The notes under the pieces: model-generated
Databases searched by the model: none
Told to the model about the DNA's origin: nothing
What the model saw: the letters and a program-made list of their open reading frames with translations, nothing else
Assembly: GCF_014651515.1 (NCBI RefSeq)
Contig: NZ_BMXA01000002.1
Span: 62,001-126,000, forward strand
Length of the DNA stretch: 64,000 nt
Source of the DNA: Arenicella chitinivorans
GTDB lineage: Bacteria > Pseudomonadota > Gammaproteobacteria > Arenicellales > Arenicellaceae
Direction: 5' to 3'
Shown: one piece after another, positions 8,921-16,590 of the stretch
Numbering within the stretch: position 1 is the stretch's first letter
Layout of the letters: every line of letters begins with the position of its first letter
Translations under genes and position numbers: made by a program

Positions 8921-10549
8921 CTATTTGAATGTCAGCAAACTCGGCTGATAGTCGTCGGGCGCCTCGAATCCAAGCAGGTTGATGGTTGTGGCGGCAATAT
9001 GGGTCAAACCAGCATCGGGTGGCGGTGTGAGTTGGTATTCACCATTGTAATTCGGGTCGACGATGGCGAAGGGAACCGGGCTCAGCGTGTGGCTGGTCTT
9101 GGGTGTGCGAATGCCATTTTTTTCGGTGTACATGATGTCCGCGTTGCCGTGGTCAGCGGTGTAGAGCAGAATGCCGCCAGCAGCCTCGATTGCATCAATC
9201 AGCTTGGCGACGCATTCGTCAACCACCTCCATCGCTTCAATGGCAGCAGCCAAGTCACCCGTGTGACCAACCATGTCACCATTCGCGAGATTAAGTCGTC
9301 CGAACTGGTATTCGCCACTTTCAATCAACGCAATCGTTTTCTCAGTGATCTCGCGCGCTTTCATAGCGGGCGCCTGATTGAATTCGATATTGTCAGATGG
9401 AATCTCAATGTAGGTTTCCAAGTCTTTATCGATGTAACCAGAGCGGTTGCCATTCCAGAAAAAGGTAACGTGACCGTATTTCTGGGTCTCGGAGATTGCG
9501 AACAGTTTCACACCTTCAGCACACAGGTACTCCCCCATGGTACGGTCGATATTCGGCGGGTTGACCAAATAACGCGCTGGAATGAACTCGTCACCGTCAT
9601 ATTGCAGCATGCCCGCGTAGTAGAGGCTCGGATGTGGGCGATGCTCGTCGCGGTCAAATTTGTCAAAGTGGTCGCGTTCGTACGCCAACGAGATTTCGAT
9701 TGCGCGGTCGCCACGAAAATTGAACAGAATCACGGCATCGCCATCCTGCATCCGGCCTACCGGTTCACCGTCTTTAGCAATCACGAAGGCAGGCAGGTAT
9801 TGGTCATCTTTACCGGTGGCTTCATACATGGCTTCCACCGCATCGGCTGCGCATCCAAAGGTTTGGCCGATTCCGTGCGTATGGCAGTGGTAGCCGCGGC
9901 GGACCATGTCCCAGTCCGCTTCGTAACGATCCATGGTGATTTCCATTCGACCGCCGCCACTGGCAATGCGGAAATTGCTGTCATATTGGGCGTTGAGCTC
10001 GTTGATTAAGGCTTCGGTTTGCTCGATGTAGACTAATGCGGACCGAGCAGCAACGTCACGGCCATCCAGTAGGATGTGAATACAGCACTGCTTAACACCT
10101 TGTTCGGCGGCTTTGCGCATCAGTGCATAGAGGTGTTGTGTGTGGGCATGAATGTTGCCATCGGAGTGCAAGCCCAGCAGGTGCAGCGTGTTGTTGCGAC
10201 CATGTTCGATTGCCTCCTGCCAAACATCAGTTTCATATACTTTACCGCTGTCGAGTGCTTGGTTTACTAGCTTGGCACCTTGCGCAAAAATTCGACCTGC
10301 GCCTAAGGCGTTGTGACCAACCTCGCTGTTTCCCATGTCATCATCAGATGGTAGACCGACCGCCGTACCATGCGCTGCTAGCTCGGTGTAAAGGGTTTGT
10401 GCGGCAAGCTTATCTAGGGTCGGCGTGTGAGCTTCAGTGACAGCATTGCTAGGTCCAGCCGGTGCGACGCCGACGCCGTCAGCGACCAGAATAACAACAG
10501 GCCCTTTACGACCAGCGAATTTAGCGTGTTTTTTCAAAGACAAAGTCAT
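8921..10549 (-). CDS. gpmI: 2,3-bisphosphoglycerate-independent phosphoglycerate mutase, plant-like form
   Basis: Interconverts 3- and 2-phosphoglycerate in glycolysis through a phosphoserine intermediate with Mn/Mg. The catalytic serine is in 'DDMGNSEVGHNALGAGR'; 'DGRDV', 'ASGGGRMEITMDRYEADW', 'LFNFRGDRAIE' and 'YTADHGNAD' give further metal and substrate residues. At 542 residues it is longer than E. coli GpmI (514). The wording 'HGTAVGLPSDDDMGNSEVGH' and 'RIFAQGAKLV' is that of plant and trypanosomatid iPGM rather than the common bacterial 'GQMGNSEVGH' form. It lies 17 bp after rdgB on the same strand. Confidence 0.94.
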   Translation of the reverse strand: MTLSLKKHAKFAGRKGPVVILVADGVGVAPAGPSNAVTEAHTPTLDKLAAQTLYTELAAHGTAVGLPSDDDMGNSEVGHNALGAGRIFAQGAKLVNQALDSGKVYETDVWQEAIEHGRNNTLHLLGLHSDGNIHAHTQHLYALMRKAAEQGVKQCCIHILLDGRDVAARSALVYIEQTEALINELNAQYDSNFRIASGGGRMEITMDRYEADWDMVRRGYHCHTHGIGQTFGCAADAVEAMYEATGKDDQYLPAFVIAKDGEPVGRMQDGDAVILFNFRGDRAIEISLAYERDHFDKFDRDEHRPHPSLYYAGMLQYDGDEFIPARYLVNPPNIDRTMGEYLCAEGVKLFAISETQKYGHVTFFWNGNRSGYIDKDLETYIEIPSDNIEFNQAPAMKAREITEKTIALIESGEYQFGRLNLANGDMVGHTGDLAAAIEAMEVVDECVAKLIDAIEAAGGILLYTADHGNADIMYTEKNGIRTPKTSHTLSPVPFAIVDPNYNGEYQLTPPPDAGLTHIAATTINLLGFEAPDDYQPSLLTFK

Positions 10550-10566
10550 GAGTGTCTCAACCTGGG

Positions 10567-11151
10567 TTACAAGTGATTTAATGCCTGTTGGAGTTGGGCT
10601 AGAGCTTGAGCACGGTGACTCAAGGTCCTTTTAGTTTCGGGTGGCAGTGCCGCGGCAGTGCAGCCTTGCTCGGGCACCATGAACAGTGGATCGTACCCGA
10701 ACCCTGCGCTGCCGGATGGTGCATCAGTGATTTCACCTTGCCAGCTACCTTGGCAAATGATGGGGGTTGGGTCAAGCGCATGTCGCAAGTAAACAATCAC
10801 GCATTGAAAACGAGCGCGACGGTCTTTCACGCCCGCAAGCGCCGCAAGCAGCTTTGCATTATTGGCCGCGTCGCCTTGGCCTTCAGCGTAACGTGAAGAG
10901 TGAATCCCCGGAGCGCCGTGCAGCGCGCGTACTTCTAGCCCAGAATCATCGGCGATTGCCGGTAGGCCGGTTAGCTCGCAGGCGTGACGGGCTTTTTTTA
11001 ATGCATTTTCCACAAACGTCAAGCCATCTTCGACTGCCTCGGGAATATCAAATTCACTCTGCGGAACGATACTGAAACCCAGGCTCTCAAGCGTGGATTG
11101 CATTTCGGCCACTTTGCCGACATTGCCGGTGGCGAGGACGACCTTTTGCAT
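10567..11151 (-). CDS. rdgB: non-canonical purine NTP pyrophosphatase, RdgB/HAM1
   Basis: Hydrolyses dITP, ITP and XTP to monophosphates, keeping deaminated purines out of DNA and RNA. The 194-residue protein begins with 'VVLATGNVGKVAEM' (triphosphate binding), then 'AIADDSGLEVRALHGAPG' (catalytic Asp), 'FGYDPLF' and 'LSHRAQAL', all diagnostic. It starts 2 bp after the rph stop; the rph-rdgB pair is widespread in proteobacteria. Confidence 0.95.
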   Translation of the reverse strand: MQKVVLATGNVGKVAEMQSTLESLGFSIVPQSEFDIPEAVEDGLTFVENALKKARHACELTGLPAIADDSGLEVRALHGAPGIHSSRYAEGQGDAANNAKLLAALAGVKDRRARFQCVIVYLRHALDPTPIICQGSWQGEITDAPSGSAGFGYDPLFMVPEQGCTAAALPPETKRTLSHRAQALAQLQQALNHL

Positions 11152-11153
11152 GC

Positions 11154-11879
11154 CTAACTCGCGAGTGCCTGTGTTTGATACTGGATGAGTTCTTTAATGC
11201 CTTTGTCGGCCAACGCCAGCATGTCGGTCATTTCTTGGGCTGTAAACGGTGCGCCCTCAGCCGTACCTTGTACTTCGATAAATGCGCCATTCATGTCCAT
11301 AATCACATTCATGTCGGTATGAGCTGTGCTGTCTTCAGGATAGTCCAGATCAAGGACTGGCATGCCTTGATAAATGCCAACCGAGACCGACGCTATTTGC
11401 CGAGCAATGGGTGATTTGCTAATCATTTTTTTATTCAGCATGTGATTTATCGCGTCATTCAGTGCCACGTAAGCGCCGGTGATTGAAGCGGTGCGTGTGC
11501 CGCCATCGGCTTGGATCACATCGCAGTCCAAGGTGATTGAATGTTCGCCCAACTGCGTTAAATCTACGGCAGCGCGTAATGAGCGGCCGATTAGACGTTG
11601 AATTTCTTGGGTGCGACCCGATTGTTTGCCGCGTGCAGCCTCGCGCCCCATTCGCGTGCCGGTTGAACGGGGTAACATGCCATATTCAGCAGTGATCCAC
11701 CCTTGACCCTGTCCTTTTAGAAAGTGCGGAATGCGGGTTTCGACACTGGCGGTACACAACACCTTGGTTTGTCCGCAGCTGATCAATACTGAGCCTTCGG
11801 CGTGTGCAGTGTAATTTCGTTCGATGGTTATCGGGCGCAGCTCATCGGCCGCGCGCCCGCTGGGGCGAGAAATCGTCAT
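11154..11879 (-). CDS. rph: ribonuclease PH
   Basis: Phosphate-dependent 3'-5' exoribonuclease that trims tRNA 3' ends. Its 241 residues match the family. '[13 protein letters not shown]' at the N-terminus, '[12 protein letters not shown]' with the RNA-binding arginines, and '[19 protein letters not shown]' (phosphate-binding site) are all intact, unlike the truncated rph of some E. coli K-12 lines. In many proteobacteria rph neighbours yicC; here a kinase/phosphatase pair lies between them. Confidence 0.95.
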   Translation of the reverse strand: MTISRPSGRAADELRPITIERNYTAHAEGSVLISCGQTKVLCTASVETRIPHFLKGQGQGWITAEYGMLPRSTGTRMGREAARGKQSGRTQEIQRLIGRSLRAAVDLTQLGEHSITLDCDVIQADGGTRTASITGAYVALNDAINHMLNKKMISKSPIARQIASVSVGIYQGMPVLDLDYPEDSTAHTDMNVIMDMNGAFIEVQGTAEGAPFTAQEMTDMLALADKGIKELIQYQTQALAS

Positions 11880-11949
11880 ACTGTTTATTCTAAATTGGTT
11901 TTGACCACCAAGGGTCAGAGTAGGGTGGTGTTAGTTTACCACCAGTGCA

Positions 11950-12849
11950 TTACAGCTTTTCGTCTAGTTCCGAAATGAAGCTCTCAATTTCGTAAATCGC
12001 ATTGTCCAAGTCTTTCATGTCGAATTTCTTGGCCGGTTCGGCTTCTGCTTTTTCTTCGGGTTTGGGGTTTGCGGCAGCAATTGACTCATCCAACAATTGA
12101 ATCGAATTTGATTCTTCGAATTCGTCGAAATTGGGTGACTCTAGTTGTTTGACGCCCCAAAACAGAATCACGATCGACAGGTTGTCACTCGGTGCCTTAT
12201 TGCGATTTTCCAAGGTCTGTAGTAGCGAGTCGAGCCCCAGGCTTGGGTGCTGCGGATCGACATAGTCGTCAAGATCTTCTGGTTTGAAGGAGGCCCACGC
12301 ACCATCGGAAGCTAGAAAAAGGATCTCGCCGTCTTTCATTTTGTGCGGCTGACTTACTTCAGGGCGGGGGCTTTCTAAGCCACCGACGCAGCGATTGATT
12401 GGACTGTTGTGCTCACGTCCTGGCTTAATCGAAACGTGATCCTCGGTCGCTTCGCGGATTTTGCGCTTTCGAATTAGGTACAGTCGACTGTCGCCTGAGT
12501 GTGCCCAGTGTGCAATACCTTTGTAAATCAGACACACCACGCAGGTAGTTTTCGGGGATTCAACGTTGAAGCCCTGACTTACTGCACGACGATGGATCGT
12601 ATGGTGCGCGTAGTTGATCGACAGGGTTAGGAAGCTGTCTGCCTTGGCCAGCTGCTGCGGTGTGGCTTTGCGAAACGAGTCACCCATGGCATCCACAAAT
12701 GCTTGCGATGCGATTTCACCGCCTGCATGCCCGCCAAGCCCGTCAGCGACAACTAGCAATACGCAGTCTTCGCGTTCGTAGATCGCGGTGCGATCCTCGT
12801 TATAGTCGCGACCTCCCTGATGGCTTTGTTGGGCGAGAGAATAATGCAT
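11950..12849 (-). CDS. PP2C-family serine/threonine protein phosphatase
   Basis: A soluble metal-dependent phosphatase that most likely reverses the action of the kinase encoded 22 bp upstream. Metal-binding motifs are 'DYNED' near residue 16, 'VVADGLGGHAGGE' (about 33-45), 'AHSGDSRLYLIR' and 'LASDGAW'. Of 299 residues, about 240 form the PP2C domain. The last ~60 are acidic and rich in Glu, Lys and Ala, with a possible helical tail that could bind a partner. No T6SS genes are nearby, so the common T6SS PppA/PpkA role is not supported. Confidence 0.9.
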   Translation of the reverse strand: MHYSLAQQSHQGGRDYNEDRTAIYEREDCVLLVVADGLGGHAGGEIASQAFVDAMGDSFRKATPQQLAKADSFLTLSINYAHHTIHRRAVSQGFNVESPKTTCVVCLIYKGIAHWAHSGDSRLYLIRKRKIREATEDHVSIKPGREHNSPINRCVGGLESPRPEVSQPHKMKDGEILFLASDGAWASFKPEDLDDYVDPQHPSLGLDSLLQTLENRNKAPSDNLSIVILFWGVKQLESPNFDEFEESNSIQLLDESIAAANPKPEEKAEAEPAKKFDMKDLDNAIYEIESFISELDEKL

Positions 12850-12871
12850 GTTTTAATCCAGCAGTGTTTAG

Positions 12872-13762
12872 CTACCGTGTTGTCATAATTTCCACGAACT
12901 CATCTACTGACTGTGGACGTTGTTTCGGATCGAGGTTGCTGGCTTTATCAATCGCTAAAATCAAATTCTTACGATAATGACGACCGTGCGTGTCTTTCAA
13001 GGGTCTTAGTGTGTCTTTTTTCAGCCGCTTTACCGCCGACGGGGGCGATTTGTGCGTAATGCAGGCACGCATGGTCATGGCGATGGCATATAGGTCAGAA
13101 CATAAATCAAGATTGTCTTTTTCGTGCTGTTCTGGCGCGGAATAACCATGCGTTAGCGTGTGTACTTTGTGGCGCTCTTTTTGCGGGAATTTATAGGCTG
13201 CGCCCAGATCCAGAATCAGCGGTACACCGCTCGCGCGCAGTAGAATGTTACTGGGTTTGATGTCCAGGTGCAGAAAGTGGTTTTTGTGTACCTCTTTGAG
13301 GCCAGCCAACACCATACTGAACACACTCAGAATAAACTCTTCATCCGGCACGTACTCGGTATTCTTAATAAACCAACGTAGATCTTTACCGTGCTCGAAT
13401 CGCATCACTAAATACGCGGTATTATTACTACGGAAAAAGTTAGATACGTTGACGATATTGGGATGATTAATCTGTGACAGCGTCAGGCCTTCATCAAAAA
13501 ACCGCTTTAATCCGATGTGATATTTGTGTTCCTGGTCTTTAGGGTAGACATGCAGTGACCCGTCGCGCGCGCGGCGCATGCAGTTGGTCGCGTAGAATTC
13601 TTTAATCGCCACCACGGTATTGGACTTGGTATCCAATGCACTGTAAACCACACTAAAACCGCCAACGCCGATTACCTTACCAATTTTGTAATGCTCGACC
13701 ATCGTATCGGGTCGCAGCGGCATGGCTGGAATATTTTGCGGTTTAGGTTTCAGGATGCTCAT
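12872..13762 (-). CDS. Hanks-type serine/threonine protein kinase
   Basis: A 296-residue kinase made of the catalytic domain alone, with no membrane segment or sensor domain. The glycine loop 'IGVGGFSVVY' is at about 34-43 and the ATP lysine in 'VVAIKEFY'. The catalytic loop reads 'HLDIKPSNILL' (HLD in place of HRD), the Mg motif 'DLGAAY' (DLG in place of DFG), and 'YSAPEQ' stands for APE. Lys, Asp, Asn and the DLG Asp are all kept, so it should be active as a non-RD kinase. It is transcribed with the PP2C phosphatase and divergently from yicC. Targets are unknown. Confidence 0.9.
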   Translation of the reverse strand: MSILKPKPQNIPAMPLRPDTMVEHYKIGKVIGVGGFSVVYSALDTKSNTVVAIKEFYATNCMRRARDGSLHVYPKDQEHKYHIGLKRFFDEGLTLSQINHPNIVNVSNFFRSNNTAYLVMRFEHGKDLRWFIKNTEYVPDEEFILSVFSMVLAGLKEVHKNHFLHLDIKPSNILLRASGVPLILDLGAAYKFPQKERHKVHTLTHGYSAPEQHEKDNLDLCSDLYAIAMTMRACITHKSPPSAVKRLKKDTLRPLKDTHGRHYRKNLILAIDKASNLDPKQRPQSVDEFVEIMTTR

Positions 13763-13874
13763 TCAGGTATTATAGTCGCTCGCTGCGAAAATCAACAAAA
13801 TTTTTGTTCGCAACAAATAGCTTGAAACACAATTGGTTGCGGTTTTTCCATAATCGTAACACATAGGAGAAATT

Positions 13875-14735
13875 ATGACGCAAAGCATGACCGCGTACGC
13901 CCAGGCGGCAGTCGAAACGGAACTCGGTGAACTTAGTTGCGAGCTGCGAAGTGTGAATCATCGCTACTTGGAAATCGCCCCGCGCATGCCTGAAGAGCTG
14001 CGTGTGCACGAGGGCCTGCTGCGTGAGGCTATATCTGCCAAGCTCGCGCGCGGACGCATCGACTGCTTTATTCGTCTCAAAGAAAATGAAGCTGGCGGTT
14101 TGGAGCCCAATGCTGACGCAGCAAGTAACTTGCAATCATTGCTCCAAGCGATCAAAAAAGACGTGCCGGAAATGCAGCCGATTCGCGCGGTGGATGTGTT
14201 GCGTTGGCCCGGCATTTTACAAGCCAAGAAAGTGGCTCCCGAGGTAATGCAAGCCCATTTGATGACGGTGTTGCATGACGCCTTGGATGGCTTAATTGTC
14301 TCGCGCGCCACCGAAGGGCGCAAAATGGCTGAGCTGATTCTACAACGCCTCGCTAGCATGCGTGAGGTGGTGGCCGAGGTTGGTGAGTTTGTGCCCGAGA
14401 TCGCGACCAATTTTCGTGCACGATTGGAAGAGAAGATGGCCGATATCCAAGATCAGCTGGATCCAGCTCGCCTAGAGCAAGAAATGGTGTTCTTTCTGCA
14501 AAAAACCGATGTCGCCGAAGAGCTGGATCGTTTAACCGTGCACATTGACGAGGTCACTGCTGTGCTCGCCAAGCCCGAGCCTGCTGGTCGCCGTCTCGAC
14601 TTTCTCATGCAAGAGCTCAACCGTGAAGCCAACACGCTCGGCTCTAAAGCACAGGACGCGCGCTTAACGAAGGCGTCCGTAGACTTGAAAGTTTTTATCG
14701 AGCAAATGCGCGAGCAGGTGCAGAATATTGAGTAG
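13875..14735 (+). CDS. yicC: YicC family endoribonuclease
   Basis: A 286-residue YicC protein, a family shown in E. coli to be an RNase that acts on small RNAs. The N-terminal 'MTQSMTAYAQAA' and 'RSVNHRYLEI' and the C-terminal 'EANTLGSKAQDA' with 'VDLKVFIEQMREQVQN' are the two conserved ends. AGGAG 6 bp before the ATG gives a good ribosome site. In most Gammaproteobacteria yicC is next to gmk; here gmk is 29.5 kb away, beyond an accessory block. Confidence 0.93.
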   Translation: MTQSMTAYAQAAVETELGELSCELRSVNHRYLEIAPRMPEELRVHEGLLREAISAKLARGRIDCFIRLKENEAGGLEPNADAASNLQSLLQAIKKDVPEMQPIRAVDVLRWPGILQAKKVAPEVMQAHLMTVLHDALDGLIVSRATEGRKMAELILQRLASMREVVAEVGEFVPEIATNFRARLEEKMADIQDQLDPARLEQEMVFFLQKTDVAEELDRLTVHIDEVTAVLAKPEPAGRRLDFLMQELNREANTLGSKAQDARLTKASVDLKVFIEQMREQVQNIE

Positions 14736-14764
14736 TTTTCACCTATCTGAAGAATGGCGAAAAC
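14735..14764 (+). terminator. stem-loop at the yicC 3' end
   Basis: GTTTTCACC (14735-14743) pairs with GGCGAAAAC (14756-14764), eight of nine positions, round a 12-nt loop, starting on the last base of the yicC stop. No T-run follows, so the terminator call is weak. It marks the point where the usual yicC-gmk linkage is broken. Confidence 0.35.
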
Positions 14765-14899
14765 CGTGCATTCTCTGGCGCCTTGGTGGAGTAGGCTGGG
14801 GTCGTCCTGGACTGCTTCGGAGCTGCCCTTCTGAGTTGATCGCAACCGCGACGCATCAATTATAAAGTAATCCTCGATTTGCAATGGTTGGAAAACGTT

Positions 14900-15640
14900 A
14901 TGAACAAGCACGATCAATACATGGCCGACTTTATGAAGGTGTACCAACCGTTAGCGCGCTGGGGGCCTGGCAATGACGCCGACTCACTCAAGGCGTTGTC
15001 GTCACTCCCAATCACACCGCGAAACATCCTTGATATTGGCTGTGGTAAAGGTTTTTCCACTCAGTTGCTGGCGCAGCATACCGACGCGCACATCGTGGCA
15101 GTCGACAACCAGCAAAGTGCGCTCGATGAACTTGGAAAGCGCCTTGCAGAACGACAGTTAGATGCGCGTATTACACTGAGTTGCGCAAGTATGATGGCGC
15201 TACCATTTTCACCGGCCAGTTTTGATTGCATATGGTCAGAAGGGTCCGCTTACATCATGGGTATTGAGCAAGCGCTCGTAAAGTGGCGACCGTTACTTGA
15301 GCGCCATGGCTGCATGGTGATCAGTGATCTAGTTTGGCTGACCAATAATCCAAGCGCGGCGGCGATTAAATTTTGGCAGCAAGAATACGCGGATCTGCAA
15401 ACAGTGGCGACGCGCTTGACGCAAATGCAGGTAGCTGGCTTTGAGGTTGTTGATCATTTTACGCTGAGTGAACAAGCCGGGTTGGATTACTACAGCCCCC
15501 TAAAGGCGCGCGTTTTAGAGCTTAAGCCAAGCATGACTGATTCAGCAGCAATTGGGGATCTGGAGCGAGAGATTGCGATTTTTGAGCATCACCCTGGTGA
15601 GTTTGCTTATCACATGTTTGTGCTTCAAAAAGGGGCGTAA
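14900..15640 (+). CDS. class I SAM-dependent methyltransferase
   Basis: A 246-residue cytoplasmic methyltransferase. Motif I 'ILDIGCGKGFSTQLLA' (about 44-59), the acidic 'VAVDNQQ' end of strand 2, and 'FDCIWSEGSAYIMG' (motif IV region) are clear. The rest resembles small-molecule methyltransferases of the UbiE/Methyltransf_11 type. The substrate is unknown. The ATG at 14900 is used; an in-frame TTG at 14879 would add seven residues. The gene stands alone between yicC and a long non-coding stretch. Confidence 0.8.
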   Translation: MNKHDQYMADFMKVYQPLARWGPGNDADSLKALSSLPITPRNILDIGCGKGFSTQLLAQHTDAHIVAVDNQQSALDELGKRLAERQLDARITLSCASMMALPFSPASFDCIWSEGSAYIMGIEQALVKWRPLLERHGCMVISDLVWLTNNPSAAAIKFWQQEYADLQTVATRLTQMQVAGFEVVDHFTLSEQAGLDYYSPLKARVLELKPSMTDSAAIGDLEREIAIFEHHPGEFAYHMFVLQKGA

Positions 15641-16365
15641 TGTTGAGTGTCTCGATGGGCGAGGCGGCGCGGAATCTAAACCCTACTCCTTTATAAGAGC
15701 GGCCTCTCCACTAGTCTGTGGCCAGCGCCAAGGGCACACAAAGGAATGCGAAAGTGGTGTCATAGTCAGTGTCAAACCCGTATCTGTTTGCCCTTAGCGC
15801 ACCGGCGCGGCTCAGCGTTGCCACGGATGAGCAGCAAGCCTGTATGAATGGTTTCTCCATGTTTAGTTACTGTGGCGTATGAATCGCGCTGCAGCTTGCG
15901 GCGCGAGAAGATCGAGTTGGTTCTAGCGTATTTCAGGTAGCCAGATGTGTTGACAAGAACGCCTGCGAGCTTACTTACTTGCTTGGTTTGCTGCACTGAA
16001 TTACTGACTAGTGTCGGAGTTGGCTAGGGCGCGGACAATCGCTTTATTCCTCCGGGTTGTGGGGCGCAGGCGTCTGCACGTTTTCATTTGTGTATTACAA
16101 TTATTCTCTTAAGTGTCTGACCATATTATTTGACACTTATCTTGTTTTGATATTAAATCTGCTTTGGTTAGAGGTCGATTGTCAATCAAAAAAGGGTGCG
16201 CGCCATGTGCTCTCACGCAGATTGATGGTGGTTTTTGCGCGATAAACAAAAAAAGCAATAATCCAAAATAGCAATTATCTACTGGCTTTGTATCTGTACG
16301 CCTCTGACCGTTAGCGAGTCGCTTGCTGTCGTCCTAGACGCTTAACTGTGGATGTGGCGCCCTCT

Positions 16366-16404
16366 TATTGTAAGACCAATATTTCTATATTTGGTCATAC
16401 AATA
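16366..16404. promoter_or_regulatory. 14-bp inverted repeat upstream of the alginate lyase (candidate operator)
   Basis: TATTGTAAGACCAA (16366-16379) and TTGGTCATACAATA (16391-16404) match as an inverted repeat at 13 of 14 positions around an 11-bp AT-rich spacer. GACCAA and TTGGTC words recall operators of FCD-type GntR regulators that control uronate and alginate genes, though here the half-sites face the opposite way round. It lies about 190 bp before the lyase ATG. Confidence 0.45.
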
Positions 16405-16446
16405 TGGGTGCGTATTGATCGCCGTGCGCGTTAACGCAGCAAGGAT

Positions 16447-16545
16447 TTGCCACCGGAGGAGGAATTTCTGTCGTTAGAGATTCCTGCAAAATGTGATGCT
16501 CATGCGGATGCTCGCGTGGAAGTGCATCGAGTGGAAAATGCCGTG
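16447..16545 (+). pseudogene. possible remnant of a coding sequence
   Basis: In one frame this stretch reads as a 32-residue acidic peptide (TTG, ending 'RVEVHRVENAV' and TAA), with an in-frame stop just upstream at about 16430. Its codon pattern looks protein-like, but it has no recognisable family. It could be the end of a decayed gene or chance. Confidence 0.15.
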
Positions 16546-16590
16546 TAAGTTTCCATGTGTCTTGAATTTCAATGAATAGAAATAGTGTCC

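Larger units (their letters stand above)
15641..16590. other. 950-bp stretch without a convincing gene
   Basis: Short open frames here (15772-15996 minus, 16057-16245 plus) have no ribosome site or recognisable family and look like chance. Around 16060-16270 the DNA is noticeably AT-rich. The stretch ends with a long inverted repeat at 16366-16404 that probably controls the alginate lyase gene. A short in-frame run with protein-like composition is seen at about 16447-16545. Confidence 0.5.

Noticed and set aside
8906-10009. 367-codon open frame on the plus strand
   Set aside because: It is antisense to gpmI, whose protein has complete family motifs; the plus-strand protein has no recognisable family and no ribosome site.
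11924-11943. GGTGGT/ACCACC hairpin after the PP2C gene as a terminator
   Set aside because: Stem of only 6 bp and no T-run in either direction.
15641-16366. Short frames as genes (15772-15996 minus, 16057-16245 plus)
   Set aside because: No ribosome site, no family, and low-quality composition; likely chance frames in a non-coding stretch.
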